Source: Scytalidium lignicola
Taxonomy: Eukaryota; Ascomycota; Leotiomycetes
Length of the DNA: 64,000 bases
Direction: 5' to 3'
NCBI GenBank assembly: GCA_002812745.2
Contig: NCSJ02000016.1
Span: 186,001 to 250,000, forward strand
The notes beneath the pieces were generated by a model. It worked only from the letters and a program-made list of their open reading frames with translations, ran no database searches and was not told the DNA's origin. Below are positions 1 to 10,818 of the stretch, piece after piece (positions within the stretch are counted from its first letter, which is position 1; every line of letters begins with the position of its first letter). The position numbers and the translations under genes were made by a program.

Positions 1-889
1 CTCCATAGCCTGACCAATAGCAACAACCAAAGTCCCATCAATAGGTGGACAATCAATCCACTCACCCTGGAGATTCTGAACTTGAAGTCCCTTATGCTTC
101 GTCACTTGCAGCAAGTAACTGGTAAACATACTATCCTTATGCGGACCCACACCCTGACCCTGCACCTCCGATCCCAACCCCAACTCCGCCAGGTCCGGGT
201 ACTTGACAATCTTCAACTTATGTTGCTGATCCTCGTCAAAGTATTTGCTGAACGCGTTCGCAGGCAGCCCAATTGCCTCGGCGATAAGACTCGTGAAGAA
301 TATCGAGACTTCGCCCATGCGGGTGATGTATTCCGAGTACACGGCCTTGAAGTTCGGGAGCACGTCAGCGGAGGGCCACTGTGTTGGTGCGAAGAGGTTG
401 CGGTAGAGCGGTTGTTCGGGCGTGCGAACTTTGTGGTCGGTCGAGAGGTCGATCTGTTCGCGGTGATCGATCGTGTGAGCTGTTATTTCAGCATCGAGAC
501 GAGAGTATCCGAGAAACGAAGGAGCATTCTTCATTTCTATCTTCAGCCTAGACTCATTGTAATAAAATAAAAATGTTAACTTTTGTCTGTTAGAAGTCTT
601 ANTTTTTTTCTTCTTCTCCAATTGGCCCCTCTCTCTTCTCTTTCTTAACTAAGAAATAGATAGTGACAGGAGTGGGAACCATGCTTTACTTTTCTTCTAT
701 GGGAATGTCAAAAAACCTCTTCCCTTCCTCAATAACCTTCTGCGTAAGCTCCTCCGGTATTCCCACATTCTTCAGATACAAGAATCCCACTTCAAGCAGC
801 GCATGTCGCAATTGCTCCAGGAACTCAGGCTTCGTAGCGAGGTCTCTCGCGAGCTGGAGATCCAGCAGGGGAATTGCTTCAAAGGACAT
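1..889 (-). CDS. 2-oxoglutarate/Fe(II)-dependent oxygenase, isopenicillin N synthase-like (3' end off window)
   Basis: Likely an oxygenase using Fe(II), 2-oxoglutarate and O2; the substrate cannot be told. Exon 1 is 889-690 and exon 2 runs from 536 off the left edge, with intron 689-537 (GTAAAG...ATAG). Exon 1 is a typical DIOX_N segment (start MSFEAIPLLDL, end FFDIPIEEK). Exon 2 continues with MKNAPSFLGYSRL, a helical stretch, and GPHKDSMFTSYLLQ, whose His-Lys-Asp is the HxD half of the iron-binding facial triad. The distal His and the RxS 2-oxoglutarate site lie beyond base 1. About 245 residues are visible of a family usually 320-370 long. The ATG at 889 is the first in frame and starts the domain correctly. 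Such enzymes often sit in secondary-metabolite clusters, but one gene at the edge is not enough to say so. Confidence 0.88.
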
Positions 890-1410
890 TTTTTCCCCCC
901 TTCAGTCCCGGTTATATATTTTATTTGTGATTCAAAAGGAAGTTTGTGTTTATATAGAGACAGACGCGTTTTAGAATAGAATTAAAAGGTAACTTAACAT
1001 GAGTGCTACGATTAATTATTTAATACCAGCCTACCGCGGCATGTCAAGAGCACGCCTTAGTGGTGCCAAATGAGGCGGGGTTGCGGTCTCATTCCGATAA
1101 TGGATTATGGCGCCATAGGATTTCGTTATCGGCACGTGATCAACCCCCCTTTCTTGTCATCCGCGATAAGTGAAATCTCCAGATTAGGTAATGGTGAGAG
1201 TAAGATTTAGTCAAAAGAGAAGATAGAAAACTTTGAGAGTTATAAGAGAAATTGAGATAGATATAAAAACNTTTTTTGGTGTATTTTATTCTAAGGATAG
1301 AGTGTACACCGAAAACCGTCCTCTGCAAAACCCCCGTAACGTGCCAAAAGAAACACCTATGCAAAGTCGATACAAAAGAAATGAAATCCCAGGGAAGAAA
1401 GCGAGAGAGA
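890..1410. other. intergenic: upstream flank of the oxygenase and 3' flank of UTP17
   Basis: The 521 bases hold the 5' flank of the minus-strand oxygenase and the 3' flank of the next minus-strand gene. The part near 1250-1290 is A/T-rich with an N at 1271 beside a T run. I see no coding segment or RNA gene. Confidence 0.6.
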
Positions 1411-4400
1411 TCATACAGCTAATTGAGCCTGCGAGTTCGGTTTACTCGAATACATATCTACTAGTTGATAGAACATCTCCTCCATAGGCGGTAGCGCAAA
1501 CGCCGGTCCAACATCAAAGATGGACGATAATTGCTGCGTCGTCACCACTGGGGTTTCATTATCATCTTCAAAGGCTGGGATTCCTGATGGCACTGGGGTG
1601 ATGGCGTCCTCCATATCTTCTTCATCTTCCATAAGTCGCAGAAGATCTCCTGCTGGCTCCTCTTCTGCTACCTCGTCCAGTTGCAGATCAGAGGTCGATC
1701 TAGCAAGGTCAAGCGCAGTCTGACTTCCTTTCTTAGATATTGTCCGGATTTCTGCAGCTGAATCTAAGATGAGGAATCCCTCTGAAGCTGTGGCTGGGAG
1801 TAAAGCTGTGATGATCGTAGAAAGTTCCTCCACATGTACCGGCTCAATGCTGTCAGGTTGGAAAACAGCGATCTCTGAGCCGGTGTAAAGGAGTATCGGA
1901 GCCTTCACACCATTAGAAATTTCCGAATCGGTTCTTGCCGGTATAGAAACTGCAAAAGTTTGGCTTCGATTGTCAATGGCAAGGTGAACCATCTCTCTTT
2001 TCTGCTCAGCAGACATGGATGCCACTGAGTTAGTCAATTTTATGTGGGATCGAATTTCTTCTGAGACCACATCATATATGCAGATCGTGTCCGAAACAGT
2101 TATTAAAGTCTTTCCGAGGAAACCGGCCTTTATGATATCCCCACGGTACAGGTTGGTCCGTGATAGCAATGGAACTCCAGCGGTAGGGTCGATAAAATGC
2201 ATAAGTCCATCATCCTCGCCTCCACAAGCCGCCGTGAGCAAGGATCCATCGTCAGAGAAGGCAACTGCGCCAGTTAGGTGAGGAGCTTGGGCTTTGCTAT
2301 ATGCAGACACCCCTTCAAGTTCGGTTCTGCCAAGTGAAATCGCGTGTTGACAGTGCCAATTCCTGAACGGCTTTCCATCTTTTCCTGTGACCACCACTCC
2401 ATCTCGCTTTCTAGTCTTTGTATACCAGGTACGAACAACGCCGTCTTCGCCGATAGTTGCAAATCGTAACGAGGCTGGATCTCCTGCAAGATCTAAAATT
2501 CGTCCTGCACCGCCGAGTCCATCTGCATTCTCATGCGGGGAATCAATTCGGGATAAGAGCTCCCATTTATCGGCTTCCGCATTCCACTGCCAAAACTTAA
2601 GGTACACTTCACGCCTCCTCTTACGTTCTTCTTCAACACTATCCCCCTGATGAGTGAGGAACTCCAAATCTTGCTTAGGCGGGATCCATTCATCAACAGT
2701 TGCAAGCCACCTGCCGTCGTGGGATATCTGTATATGAGTGATTCTCGGTTCTGATATTCTGTGAGCTGTTGGTGTGACATTTATATTGGTCACATTTGTT
2801 CTGGTTAATGCTTGACGAGATATATTGTGGTTTGATCCAAGGTCAAATGTCTGTAAAAATGGTACACTCATGATCGCTGGGTCCCGGGCGTCAATCTCTT
2901 GCGACTGCCCCACCCCAAGAAGGATTTGATGTGGTGATGCTGGATTAACAACCGCAGGAGTTCGCTGAATGAGCGGTTTCGAGAGAAAATCCTCCTTAAC
3001 CCTAGGAACATGCGAGTCTTTGGGTCGTATTAAACTCAGAGAGCAGGCCTGGATTCCAGCAATGTTTGCTGTTGGTGAAAGTTCAGTCGTCGACAGGACC
3101 ATTGTCGAGTTATCAGCTAAATGGATCGAGTACGACGCTCCTGTAGGAGAGACCACAACGCTTTGAATGGTTGCAGACATATGAGGTAAAAATTGCCTTT
3201 TCCCAGTGTCAAGCTGCCACAACACAAGGACTGTCTCAGTTCCTCCAGAAATGATATAGTTTCCTATACCATGTTAGCCCCAACTGTAGATTTTTGAGTT
3301 ATATATTTAGAAACATACCATCTAATGACCACTTGACTGTATAAACCATCTGCCGATGCCAGTGGAGTTTCCGTGGTATCAAACTTATGCCCGGGTTGTT
3401 GCCAGATTGGGACCGAATAAGATTCGCCAAAAGATCATTGTGAACGAAAATATTACCCTTGACATCACCAACTACAACGTCTACAATCGACGATAAGACC
3501 TTGGATTTCTTGCCCTCAATAGGCTGACTCCTCGGAGTGACCCGGATATCTAGCGAGGATATGTGCTCAGTCGACTCAAAAACGCGGAACTCGTATTTAA
3601 TCTTGCTAACATCACTGAACTCCGTAGAGCGTACACTCCCAAGCAATAGCCTGTTTTCCGAAGATGCTACAAGCACGGACCCTTCTGCCGCAGTCTTGAG
3701 CGAGTCTATGCGTTGAGTGGAAGTGTAAATTGTTCTCCCAGCCGAAGTAGCTACTCCGAGCTCATTCGCCGTAATACGCCAGCCCTTCTCCGTTCGAGGT
3801 TCAATTGTGAAGACGACGTCCCGTCTCCGACCGGCAGACTCCATGGATGCTACTGTCATGTGAATGCATCCCGTCGAAGAAATCTGCCAATTCCCATCTA
3901 CACCAGCTCCAGTTGTCCAGTCTATGTAGTAGACGAACCCATCTGAGAGAGCGGCCCATATCATGTTGGGATTAGTAGGCGAGAGACAATACGCGACGAT
4001 TCCAACATTTGGACGCTCTTTGGGGTCGATCTTGAGATCAATATTTCGGACGAGGAGCGAGTTAGCCGTAGAGTAGACTTTGATAGAAGTTCGGTTGGCA
4101 ACCATGAGGAATCTGCATATATATACCCGCGTTAGCCACAATTCGTGTGTATTCATTCTGGTAACAAAAATTGGAAATATAAAAAATGAAATAGCTTTCC
4201 ATACTTCTCATCTTGTGAAAATACAGGATCAACGTTAATAATCCGTCCTCCAATAGGATCAGACAACTTCCACGTCCGAGAGGCTGCTTTTATGATCTTA
4301 GCCTCATTTTGTACCTTTCCCTGCTGCAAGAAATCTTCATAATCCTCTCCCTGGACGGATTGTAGTGATCCATTGACATGTACAGTCTCTCCATTCACCC

Positions 4401-4584
4401 TATTAATCTCAACAAGTGCAACTTTGTCCGGGTTAAAAGCTTCCTCCCATCCCGCGTTATTATTGCTGTTGCTGCTAAGCAACGAGTCTGCAGCAGCCTT
4501 CTTATTCTTCGCCGCCGATTTCGCTCGTTTTGGAGAATTGATGACCTCCACAGGACCTCCCTTGCGCTTCAATAATGAAGCCAT
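1411..4584 (-). CDS. NAN1: U3 snoRNP (t-UTP subcomplex) WD40 protein, UTP17/NAN1/WDR75 homologue
   Basis: A nucleolar WD40 protein of the small-subunit processome, needed for rDNA transcription and early 18S pre-rRNA processing. Exons are 4584-4205, 4112-3319 and 3263-1411; introns are 92 nt (GTATGG...TGCAG, internal GCTAACG) and 55 nt (GTATGT...CTAACATGGTATAG). Together they give 1009 codons (1008 aa), in frame. The N-terminus is basic and nucleolar-like (MASLLKRKGG, then SPKRAKSAAKNKKA). WD-type blades follow across both long exons (for example VKWSLDGNYIISGGTETVLVLW at the second junction, of which either half lies in a different exon). The C-terminus is acidic around residues 915-960. Length is slightly above the yeast protein. 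It diverges from RPB10 across 290 bp. The start is the first ATG after the upstream stop-rich leader; the longer reading upstream contains Ns. Confidence 0.88.
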
Positions 4585-4874
4585 GGCTGTGGGATTGTCA
4601 AGAGGTCTGATGTGTAGGTTTTTGAAGTTCAGAAACTTTATCTTGTGCCTTGCCTTGCTTTTGCGGGCGGTATTCGCAAAATAATTTTTAGCGCGGATTT
4701 TTTTAAGAAAGAGCTCTTGNTTTTTTTCTGCGGAGAATTCGCGATTACGGTAATCTCTCCACCTCCCTCCACTCCNAAAAAAAAAAAGGTTTAGACGAGA
4801 CACGGCGAGCAAAGGAGACAACTGAGTTTATAGATTATTGCGCAAGGATTATTTGGAGTTTTTAAAGTTTTACA
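4585..4874. promoter_or_regulatory. shared divergent promoter of UTP17 (-) and RPB10 (+)
   Basis: Only 290 bp separate the two start codons, so both core promoters and 5' leaders must fit here. Two Ns (4720, 4776) adjoin T and A runs. No clear TATA box is visible. One gene serves rRNA synthesis and the other encodes a subunit common to RNA polymerases I, II and III, so co-expression is plausible but inferred. Confidence 0.6.
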
Positions 4875-5308
4875 ATGATCATCCCAGTGCGATGCTTCTC
4901 TTGTGGCAAGGTATGCGGCCTCGCTCAAGCTGTTACTCGAAAGATTTCTTTTGCTAATGATCGTCTACTTAGGTGGTTGGTGACCTTTGGGAGCGGTATC
5001 TGAAGCTCATCAATGACGGAGTCTCCGACGGGTTAGTTATTGTTTAGAATATTCAGGCATAGTAAACAAGTTGACGAGTCTCTATAGTGATGCGATGGAC
5101 CAACTTGGATGCAAACGATACTGTTGTCGCCGCATGATCATGACCCATGTTGACCTAATTGAGAAGCTGCTCAAGTACGTATTATGCCTGATCGTTAGCT
5201 GGATCAGTCCATCGTGCTTTGCAATCCTATCATCTCGAGTTCAGCTTCTAATACTGTTACAGATACAATCCAGCGGAGAGAGACGCGAAGAAGGCCGCTA
5301 TGCAATAG
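4875..5308 (+). CDS. RPB10: RNA polymerases I, II and III shared subunit RPABC5 (Rpb10)
   Basis: A small zinc-binding subunit common to all three nuclear RNA polymerases. It is split over four short exons: 4875-4910, 4973-5031, 5088-5174 and 5263-5308. Introns are 62, 56 and 88 nt with GTATGC, GTTAGT and GTACGT donors. The joined frame is 76 codons (75 aa), close to the usual 65-75. Diagnostic pieces are [12 protein letters not shown] at the N-terminus (first CxxC), the invariant KRYCCRRM (second zinc pair) and HVDLIEKLL. The ATG at 4875 gives the universally conserved N-terminus. No exon is long enough to show as an open frame by itself. Identification is essentially certain from the motifs; exon 4 ends in a family-typical lysine/alanine tail. 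Confidence 0.97.
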
Positions 5309-6576
5309 ACCGTGTTTATCATGCTATGGAGGCGTTCATGTGAGAGAAATTGGGCTTTTTCGACTGTATACAAGGCGTTTTGTGAGCGGCGTTCAAACAA
5401 TGGTGGTCTTGGGAGCTGGGACCGGAAATACGGCCCAAAGCTAGTTGATATTTAGATGAGGAACCCCCCAACATATGTCCAACAGCGCGTATAGTCCAGG
5501 CGGTGGCATTGGATATACCTCGCCTCAATCCTGGTGTTGTTGNTTTTTTTTTCGCTCAATCAAATATTCTCCGATGTGTTTCTGTGCCGCTTTCGCCGCG
5601 TGGCATGAGGTAGAGATCTGGAGGGGAAAGTTGGAAGCCAGTCTTGCGAACTGTGCCCGCTTTTCCCATGTCAGCCATGATGGATGAGGTGGACTCTTGC
5701 TGGATCCGTTGTTGGCCGGCAAAATACAGTGCGTCTGCCAACACGCTATGACAGATATAGACGAACATGAAAGCAAATCAAGCAAGTTCTGATTAGTCGA
5801 GATCTCCACTTCAGCGCCTATGCAAGCGCAATCCTGCAGTAATGCTGTAGGTTTAGAAGCGGCGAGGACGTTAGCATTGCATTGAACATTGAATTTTGTA
5901 CCACCAGACAAGACAAAGCCACCGGGGATACATGATCTAGTGAGTTTTACACGCAGCAATTCTGCCGCCATGTGATAGACGACGGGGTCTCGGTAAAGGT
6001 ACACCATGTTGGAAATGTTGGAAAGGTCCCCTCTTCCGCGTAAGGTTTGCTGTCAAGTGGACAAAGAGTCAAGCCCTCCTTCCCTGCGTACGCCGTCGTG
6101 CACAATCTCGCCATTCTCTTTCCCCATCGACTCGTACAGTAGAACCCATCGAGATGCTGTTAGTCTCAGGGCCTGTGTGTTCCGGCACCGAGGACCAGTA
6201 CAACTGTGACGGTCCAGTACAAAGCTGCATAATTAGCAACACAAAAAAAAAAGCACTACAGTATTCTAGGGCGAGGCCACAACGTTCCATGTCCATCAGG
6301 CTACGAATGGCCTTTGCCCCGGAAGTGACGCTCACGGGGCTTCGATTACCTTTTTTTACGACGCGGATCTGGTGCTCGTTACCGTGAATGTGGGTAAGTC
6401 GACAGCTAAAAGTTGTGCCAGAGCGTGTTCGCGGAGCTTCATTTGTTACCAAAGGGCGGGATGTGCCGTAACAAAAAGCCCCGCGAGCCCTTCCCTCTTT
6501 GCTGGGGTGCGTGTGTGTGGATGGAGGGAAAAGGAAGGGGGGAAGAGAGTTGAGGAGGGACCACGGCCGAGTCTGT

Positions 6577-6605
6577 GCTTGCTTGCTTGCTTTTGCTTGC
6601 TTTGG
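6577..6605. repeat. CTTG microsatellite
   Basis: Five to six CTTG units, interrupted once by TT, in the leader upstream of the 8308 gene. Confidence 0.8.
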
Positions 6606-7131
6606 CTGCTCGTGATCAATTGGGCGCGGCCAGCCAAACGTTCCATCACATACTCATCTTCGTACAGAACAGTACAGTACAGTACATATCTAGGTTCTGC
6701 TGCAATAATCCAGGGCCCCAGACGGCACGCCAACGTGGTCGACGGAAGAACCTGTCCAGCACCCGTTGGAGGAGGAGAGAGTTGGAGTTTCACGCTTTGG
6801 ATCTGCCGGGACAGGCCAAAAGGAAGGAAGTCGGAAGCGACTCAGTCTTTTCTTTTGGCGGAGGGTTGCAGCGCGATCTCTAAGCGCCGAGTGCCCTGTC
6901 CGCCGCACGTCTCTCATGCAGCCTTGAGCCCCTTCTGGGCCCGATGCAGCTTCCTACTGGCTGGCTGCCCGCTATCAGAGTCAAGCAAGAGACGCGCAGC
7001 TGCAAACGTGAATGGCTGCACGGCTTAGCTTCGATGCTTGTTGTTGGGGGATTGAAAGAGAAAGGGAGGGAAGGGGAAGGGGGAAAGCAGAAGAGCTAGG
7101 AACCGGCAAAGAAGAGAGGGAGAGAGATGAC

Positions 7132-7151
7132 TGTGTGTGTGTGTGTGTGTG
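7132..7151. repeat. (TG)n microsatellite
   Basis: About ten uninterrupted TG units in the leader upstream of the 8308 gene; likely length-variable between isolates. Confidence 0.9.
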
Positions 7152-7394
7152 AGAGGGACGCAAGCAAGGGAGGGATGCCAAAGAAGAGTGTCGCAAAACA
7201 CAACCCAAGTGCTTATTGTTCAACGTGGTGGATGGTTTAATGTTTTATCACGGCAGCTTCCAACAACCTTCCATAGGGGGATAATGTTTGTCATAGTGTC
7301 AGTGTCATAGTGTCATGGTGTCATATAGTGCTAGATTCTCTCTCGTGCCGCAAACGTACATGTACAGTAAAATTAATAACTACAACATTCTGCA

Positions 7395-7409
7395 AGAGAG
7401 AGAGAGAGA
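7395..7409. repeat. (GA)n microsatellite
   Basis: Seven GA units. A pyrimidine-rich tract of mirror composition (CT/TCT) lies near 7971-8012 in the same leader. Confidence 0.8.
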
Positions 7410-7970
7410 CAAGGAGACAGACAGAAACGATGAGAGAGAGAAAAGAAAGGCAGCAAACCACCCGAATCCAGTAATCAACCCTCTCGTCGCCGTGGGCTTT
7501 GGTTTCGCAGGGATCATCCCCGCCAAGCGAACATCAACGGCTGCTGCATTTCTTCCAACTTCGGAGACTGAGGGACGAGTCCAGAAATCCAGGCATTCTC
7601 GCAAAGAGAGAGAAAAGGGCCAGCAGCGAGATCACGGCGCAGCGCTTCTCGAGGGTGACATTTTGCCCAGCTTCTTCTTCCACTCCAGCTCGAGCAACAA
7701 GTCATATCCCTCGATTCCGGCAATACTGTACTCTATTCCCCCAACACAAAGCCATTGCATTGCCCTCCTCCTCCGGGTAGTCGACTCAGTCAACTCAGTC
7801 AGTCATCGCAAACTAGAGAGACCGGACCAGCATGCAAGGTGCATGCCACTTCCTCTCATAGCCGCGACGTGCAACCCACCTTCCTTCACGTCCAGGCTCG
7901 AGTCGTCCATTGAGCATCGTTACCAGCACGGTGGCAAGAAGCTTCTTGTCCCGTTCACCACTCCTGCTCT

Positions 7971-8012
7971 CTCTGTCTCTCTCTCACTCTCTCCATTCTT
8001 CTTCTTCTTCTT
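7971..8012 (+). repeat. pyrimidine tract (CTCTCT/TTC repeats)
   Basis: About 40 nearly pure C/T bases with TCTC and TTC units, 300 bp before the ATG at 8308. Such tracts are common just upstream of transcription starts in filamentous ascomycetes; the regulatory role is inferred. Confidence 0.6.
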
Positions 8013-8307
8013 TGCTGCTGCTGCGTCGGCGTGCGGCCAGGTTGCCAACGCTTACCCTCCATTCCACAGCAGCAGAGAGCTCCCAGCCAGAAAGCTCGAC
8101 GCATCCGAAAGCTCTATTCAGCCTTGAGCGCGACCCACACCAACAATATCCATCCATCCCATATCGTCNAAAAAAAANTAAAGGCCCCGGCCGCTCGGCC
8201 AGGCAGGCAGACAAACAGCTGCTGCGGTGGTGCGCGCATTGCATTGTTACTCTCTTCCTTTTATATCAGCAGCTTTAGGCCTCTCCCAGAAGAGTTGTAC
8301 TCTTCAT

Positions 8308-10818
8308 ATGAGCCTTGACTCAACCATGGCATTGGAGAGTCCTCTGGTCTCATCTCCCGGGAATGTAATGTCGGCCTTCTCTCCATATACCGAATTCTCA
8401 ATGTCTCCCAACTCTCCCGCCGTGCCAAAATCCCCGCGGTTTCAGTCTCTGTAAGCCTATCTCATCTCATCTCATCTCATCAATTCCCCATAGTTCGAAC
8501 GGACACTGATATGTTTTTTCCTTCTTCTTTCTCTCTAGATCCGCGCGCAGTTCTGTTGAAGCAAGCGGCCTTCGACCAACCTCGAGTGACGGTGGACTTT
8601 ACCCCAGCGCCGCCCTGATGGCTGCTAGCCCGAGCGATATGGTCGGCCCATCTCCTGTGACTTCCAACGGGACCGAGATAACGGAAATCGAGGATGAAAT
8701 CGAGGAGGAGGTCCAGGAGGATAGACCTGAGTCTGCTCAAGCGGCGAGCGTTTCCAATTCATTGAATTCATCGCTGAATTCATCGATGAAATCGATGACC
8801 ACAGTACGGTTTGAATCCATAGAAAGAAATCATGCTGCAATTACGCTAACCACTTATACCCAGGTAAAGCGATTAAGTACAAACCTGCCTGAACATTTTC
8901 GAACAAATCTTGAGGATGAGTCTGTCTCGGTCATACATGCGCCAGAGGGATTCGGCAACTTTGTACGTCGTTTATCAGACGGCGAATTCTTACATTCTTA
9001 TAACTAATTTCATCCAGGCTACAATAAAGGAAAACACTAATGAAAGAGGTACACCGACGCCTTATCAACAACAGCCGGAATCCTCGTCGCCCAAACACAT
9101 CAGGGTTGACTTAGAGGTCCCCGAAGAAAAGGTATTGAATGATAGCCATTCAGAGGTGGTTTCTCTAACGATTACTTAGACCTCACAATCTACTCCTGTC
9201 TCGCCACCTCCAATCTCAACAGACATAGCGCCAGTGAAGTTTGCCATGGAGAATGCTACACCTCGTGCACAGACCAGGCAGGAAATCGATGCCTTGGCCA
9301 ACGACAAGGACCACGTAAGGTCAACGAGCACTCATAGTCTCGAAGGTAGAGCCACTCAAAGACATCATGCCTGAAATTACTCAAAACTCACTCCACACAG
9401 GTATCCCAGAAGATCAGCATGAGGCTGAAGAGGAGGATCTCGACCCTCGAACCCTTCCCCAACCCCACGAGGAAGTCAAGGCATTAATTACGGCTCTCAA
9501 CGAATGTTGGACTCTTTGCAACACGTTAGCAAGTCTCAGTTCCATCCACCGTGAGCGGATATTCAGTTATTCGGGGACTGGTGATGCTCATGAAAAAGCC
9601 TGGAAATGTTGCTGGAGACTATGCCAGAAATTATATGACAGTCGAGACGAGGATCAGGACTTCCAGGTTGGACCCACCTTGGATTTATGCCGTGAATTCT
9701 GTCAGGCTCTGTTTGATGTTCGGCAGCGAATGGACGAAGTGACCGATTCGGTTTTGAGAGTCAGCTTTGAATTAAATAATCACCTTTTCAACACTCACGA
9801 CCGAACCCTGCCGGAGGCCTTCCGTGAACGAACCCTTGACTTTTATATCACGCTATGCCACAGACTAATGAAGCAACGAAGCGAATTGGCTGAAGAGACA
9901 GACTCCCTCCTCAGAGCTTGCTGGGGTCTGGCCGAGATGCTTTTCAGTCTTAGACAAAACAAACTCGAAGGGAAGGATGCGGACGAAGAGCTCCTTGGCT
10001 CGGCTGTTCAAGCCTGCTGGGAATTATGTGACTTATTCCGAGAAGGCTGGACACAAGTCCGTCCGGAAAGAGGCACTCCTAGACCTAGTCAGACAACTTT
10101 CACCCTAGCATCAGATCAAGCAAGCCGGTCATCCCATTCCAAGAGCAACAGCCTTCCAAGTGTTCCAGAGAACCCCGAACCAGCACCAAGACCATTCGGA
10201 CAGCCATACATTCCTGAAACGCCTACTACAGAATTTGAAGATACCCCAATCTCTCCCGAAGAGAACTCCCCTAACATCCCAAATATTCTTGTATTAGGCA
10301 CCGATCAGACCCGTGCGAGTAGCACTCGTTGGTCGAGTGCAAACTCGACCTTGTCTGGTTACTCTCAAGGAAGCAATAAAACATCTAGCACAATCACTAC
10401 CAGCAATTCCGAAGACGCCAACCTCACTCGTCTAAAAGTTCTCATCCTTAAAGCTGCAATGAACGTAGGCTTCTCACGTACAGCAGCAGTAGCCTCTTCG
10501 GCTCACAACGGTCACGGCGCAAAAAATGCGTTGCAGCACTTCGTCAAAAGTCTCCCTACAGGCTCATTCGGGTCTCTACCATCTCATGCCACTTTGCTCA
10601 CCTCCTATCGTAATCTTGTGCTGACAGATCCTGCTTTCCGGAACCCAGCAAATCTACCTTCTCCTGGGAAGAGAGCTAATGCAGTGGATGTGGCAAAGAG
10701 CGTCAGCTGGATGATGAGGAGTGGACAGTATACATTCTTGAAGGATCTGTTTCGACTGGTGTTTGGGTTCCATCTTGAGGAGGCCGAGACGAGGAAGAAC
10801 GTCAGTATTACAGTTTAA
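8308..10818 (+). CDS. conserved filamentous-fungal protein with repeated Cys-Trp helices (possibly DUF7624 family)
   Basis: Function unknown. Five exons, 8308-8450, 8539-8962, 9018-9131, 9180-9345 and 9401-10818, sum to 755 codons (754 aa). Intron 3 is only 48 nt (CTAACG branch, TTAG end) and intron 4 starts at GTAGAG; both are required to avoid stops. Residues 1-120 are Ser/Pro-rich (SPYTEFSMSPNSPAVPKSP), followed by an acidic stretch and SNSLNSSLNSS. The central region (about 290-510) has five helical units with a recurring pattern of aromatic or Cys, then LC, such as ECWTLCNTL, KCCWRLCQKLYD, DLCREFCQALFD, RACWGLAEML and QACWELCDLF. A Ser/Thr/Pro-rich linker leads to a helical C-terminal domain (LKVLILKAAMNVGFSR...WMMRSGQYTFLKDLFRL). 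The DUF7624 label is from memory. The 3-kb leader suggests complex regulation. Confidence 0.82.

Larger units (their letters stand above)
5309..8307. other. 3-kb intergenic: long pyrimidine/microsatellite-rich leader of the 8308 gene
   Basis: I see no convincing gene. Open frames here are low-complexity or lack recognisable features. From about 6.5 kb on, the + strand shows CTTG, GT, GA and CT simple repeats, CAG/TACAG runs (6670-6685) and long C/T tracts ending near 8012, then Ns at 8169 and 8178. This is the look of a long promoter plus 5' leader of a regulated fungal gene. The 5309-5530 part is the 3' flank of RPB10. Confidence 0.55.

Noticed and set aside
82..570. 162-codon plus-strand open frame
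   Set aside because: It is the shadow of exon 2 of the minus-strand oxygenase, whose frame shows family motifs.
1..889. Part of a secondary-metabolite gene cluster
   Set aside because: Only one oxygenase is visible and its neighbours are housekeeping genes.
5525..6007. 160-codon minus-strand frame rich in Cys
   Set aside because: No recognisable motif, contains an N, overlaps other frames and has no plausible promoter or exon structure.
7315..8127. 270-codon plus-strand frame
   Set aside because: Built mostly from GA/CT microsatellites and pyrimidine tracts; more likely leader of the gene at 8308.
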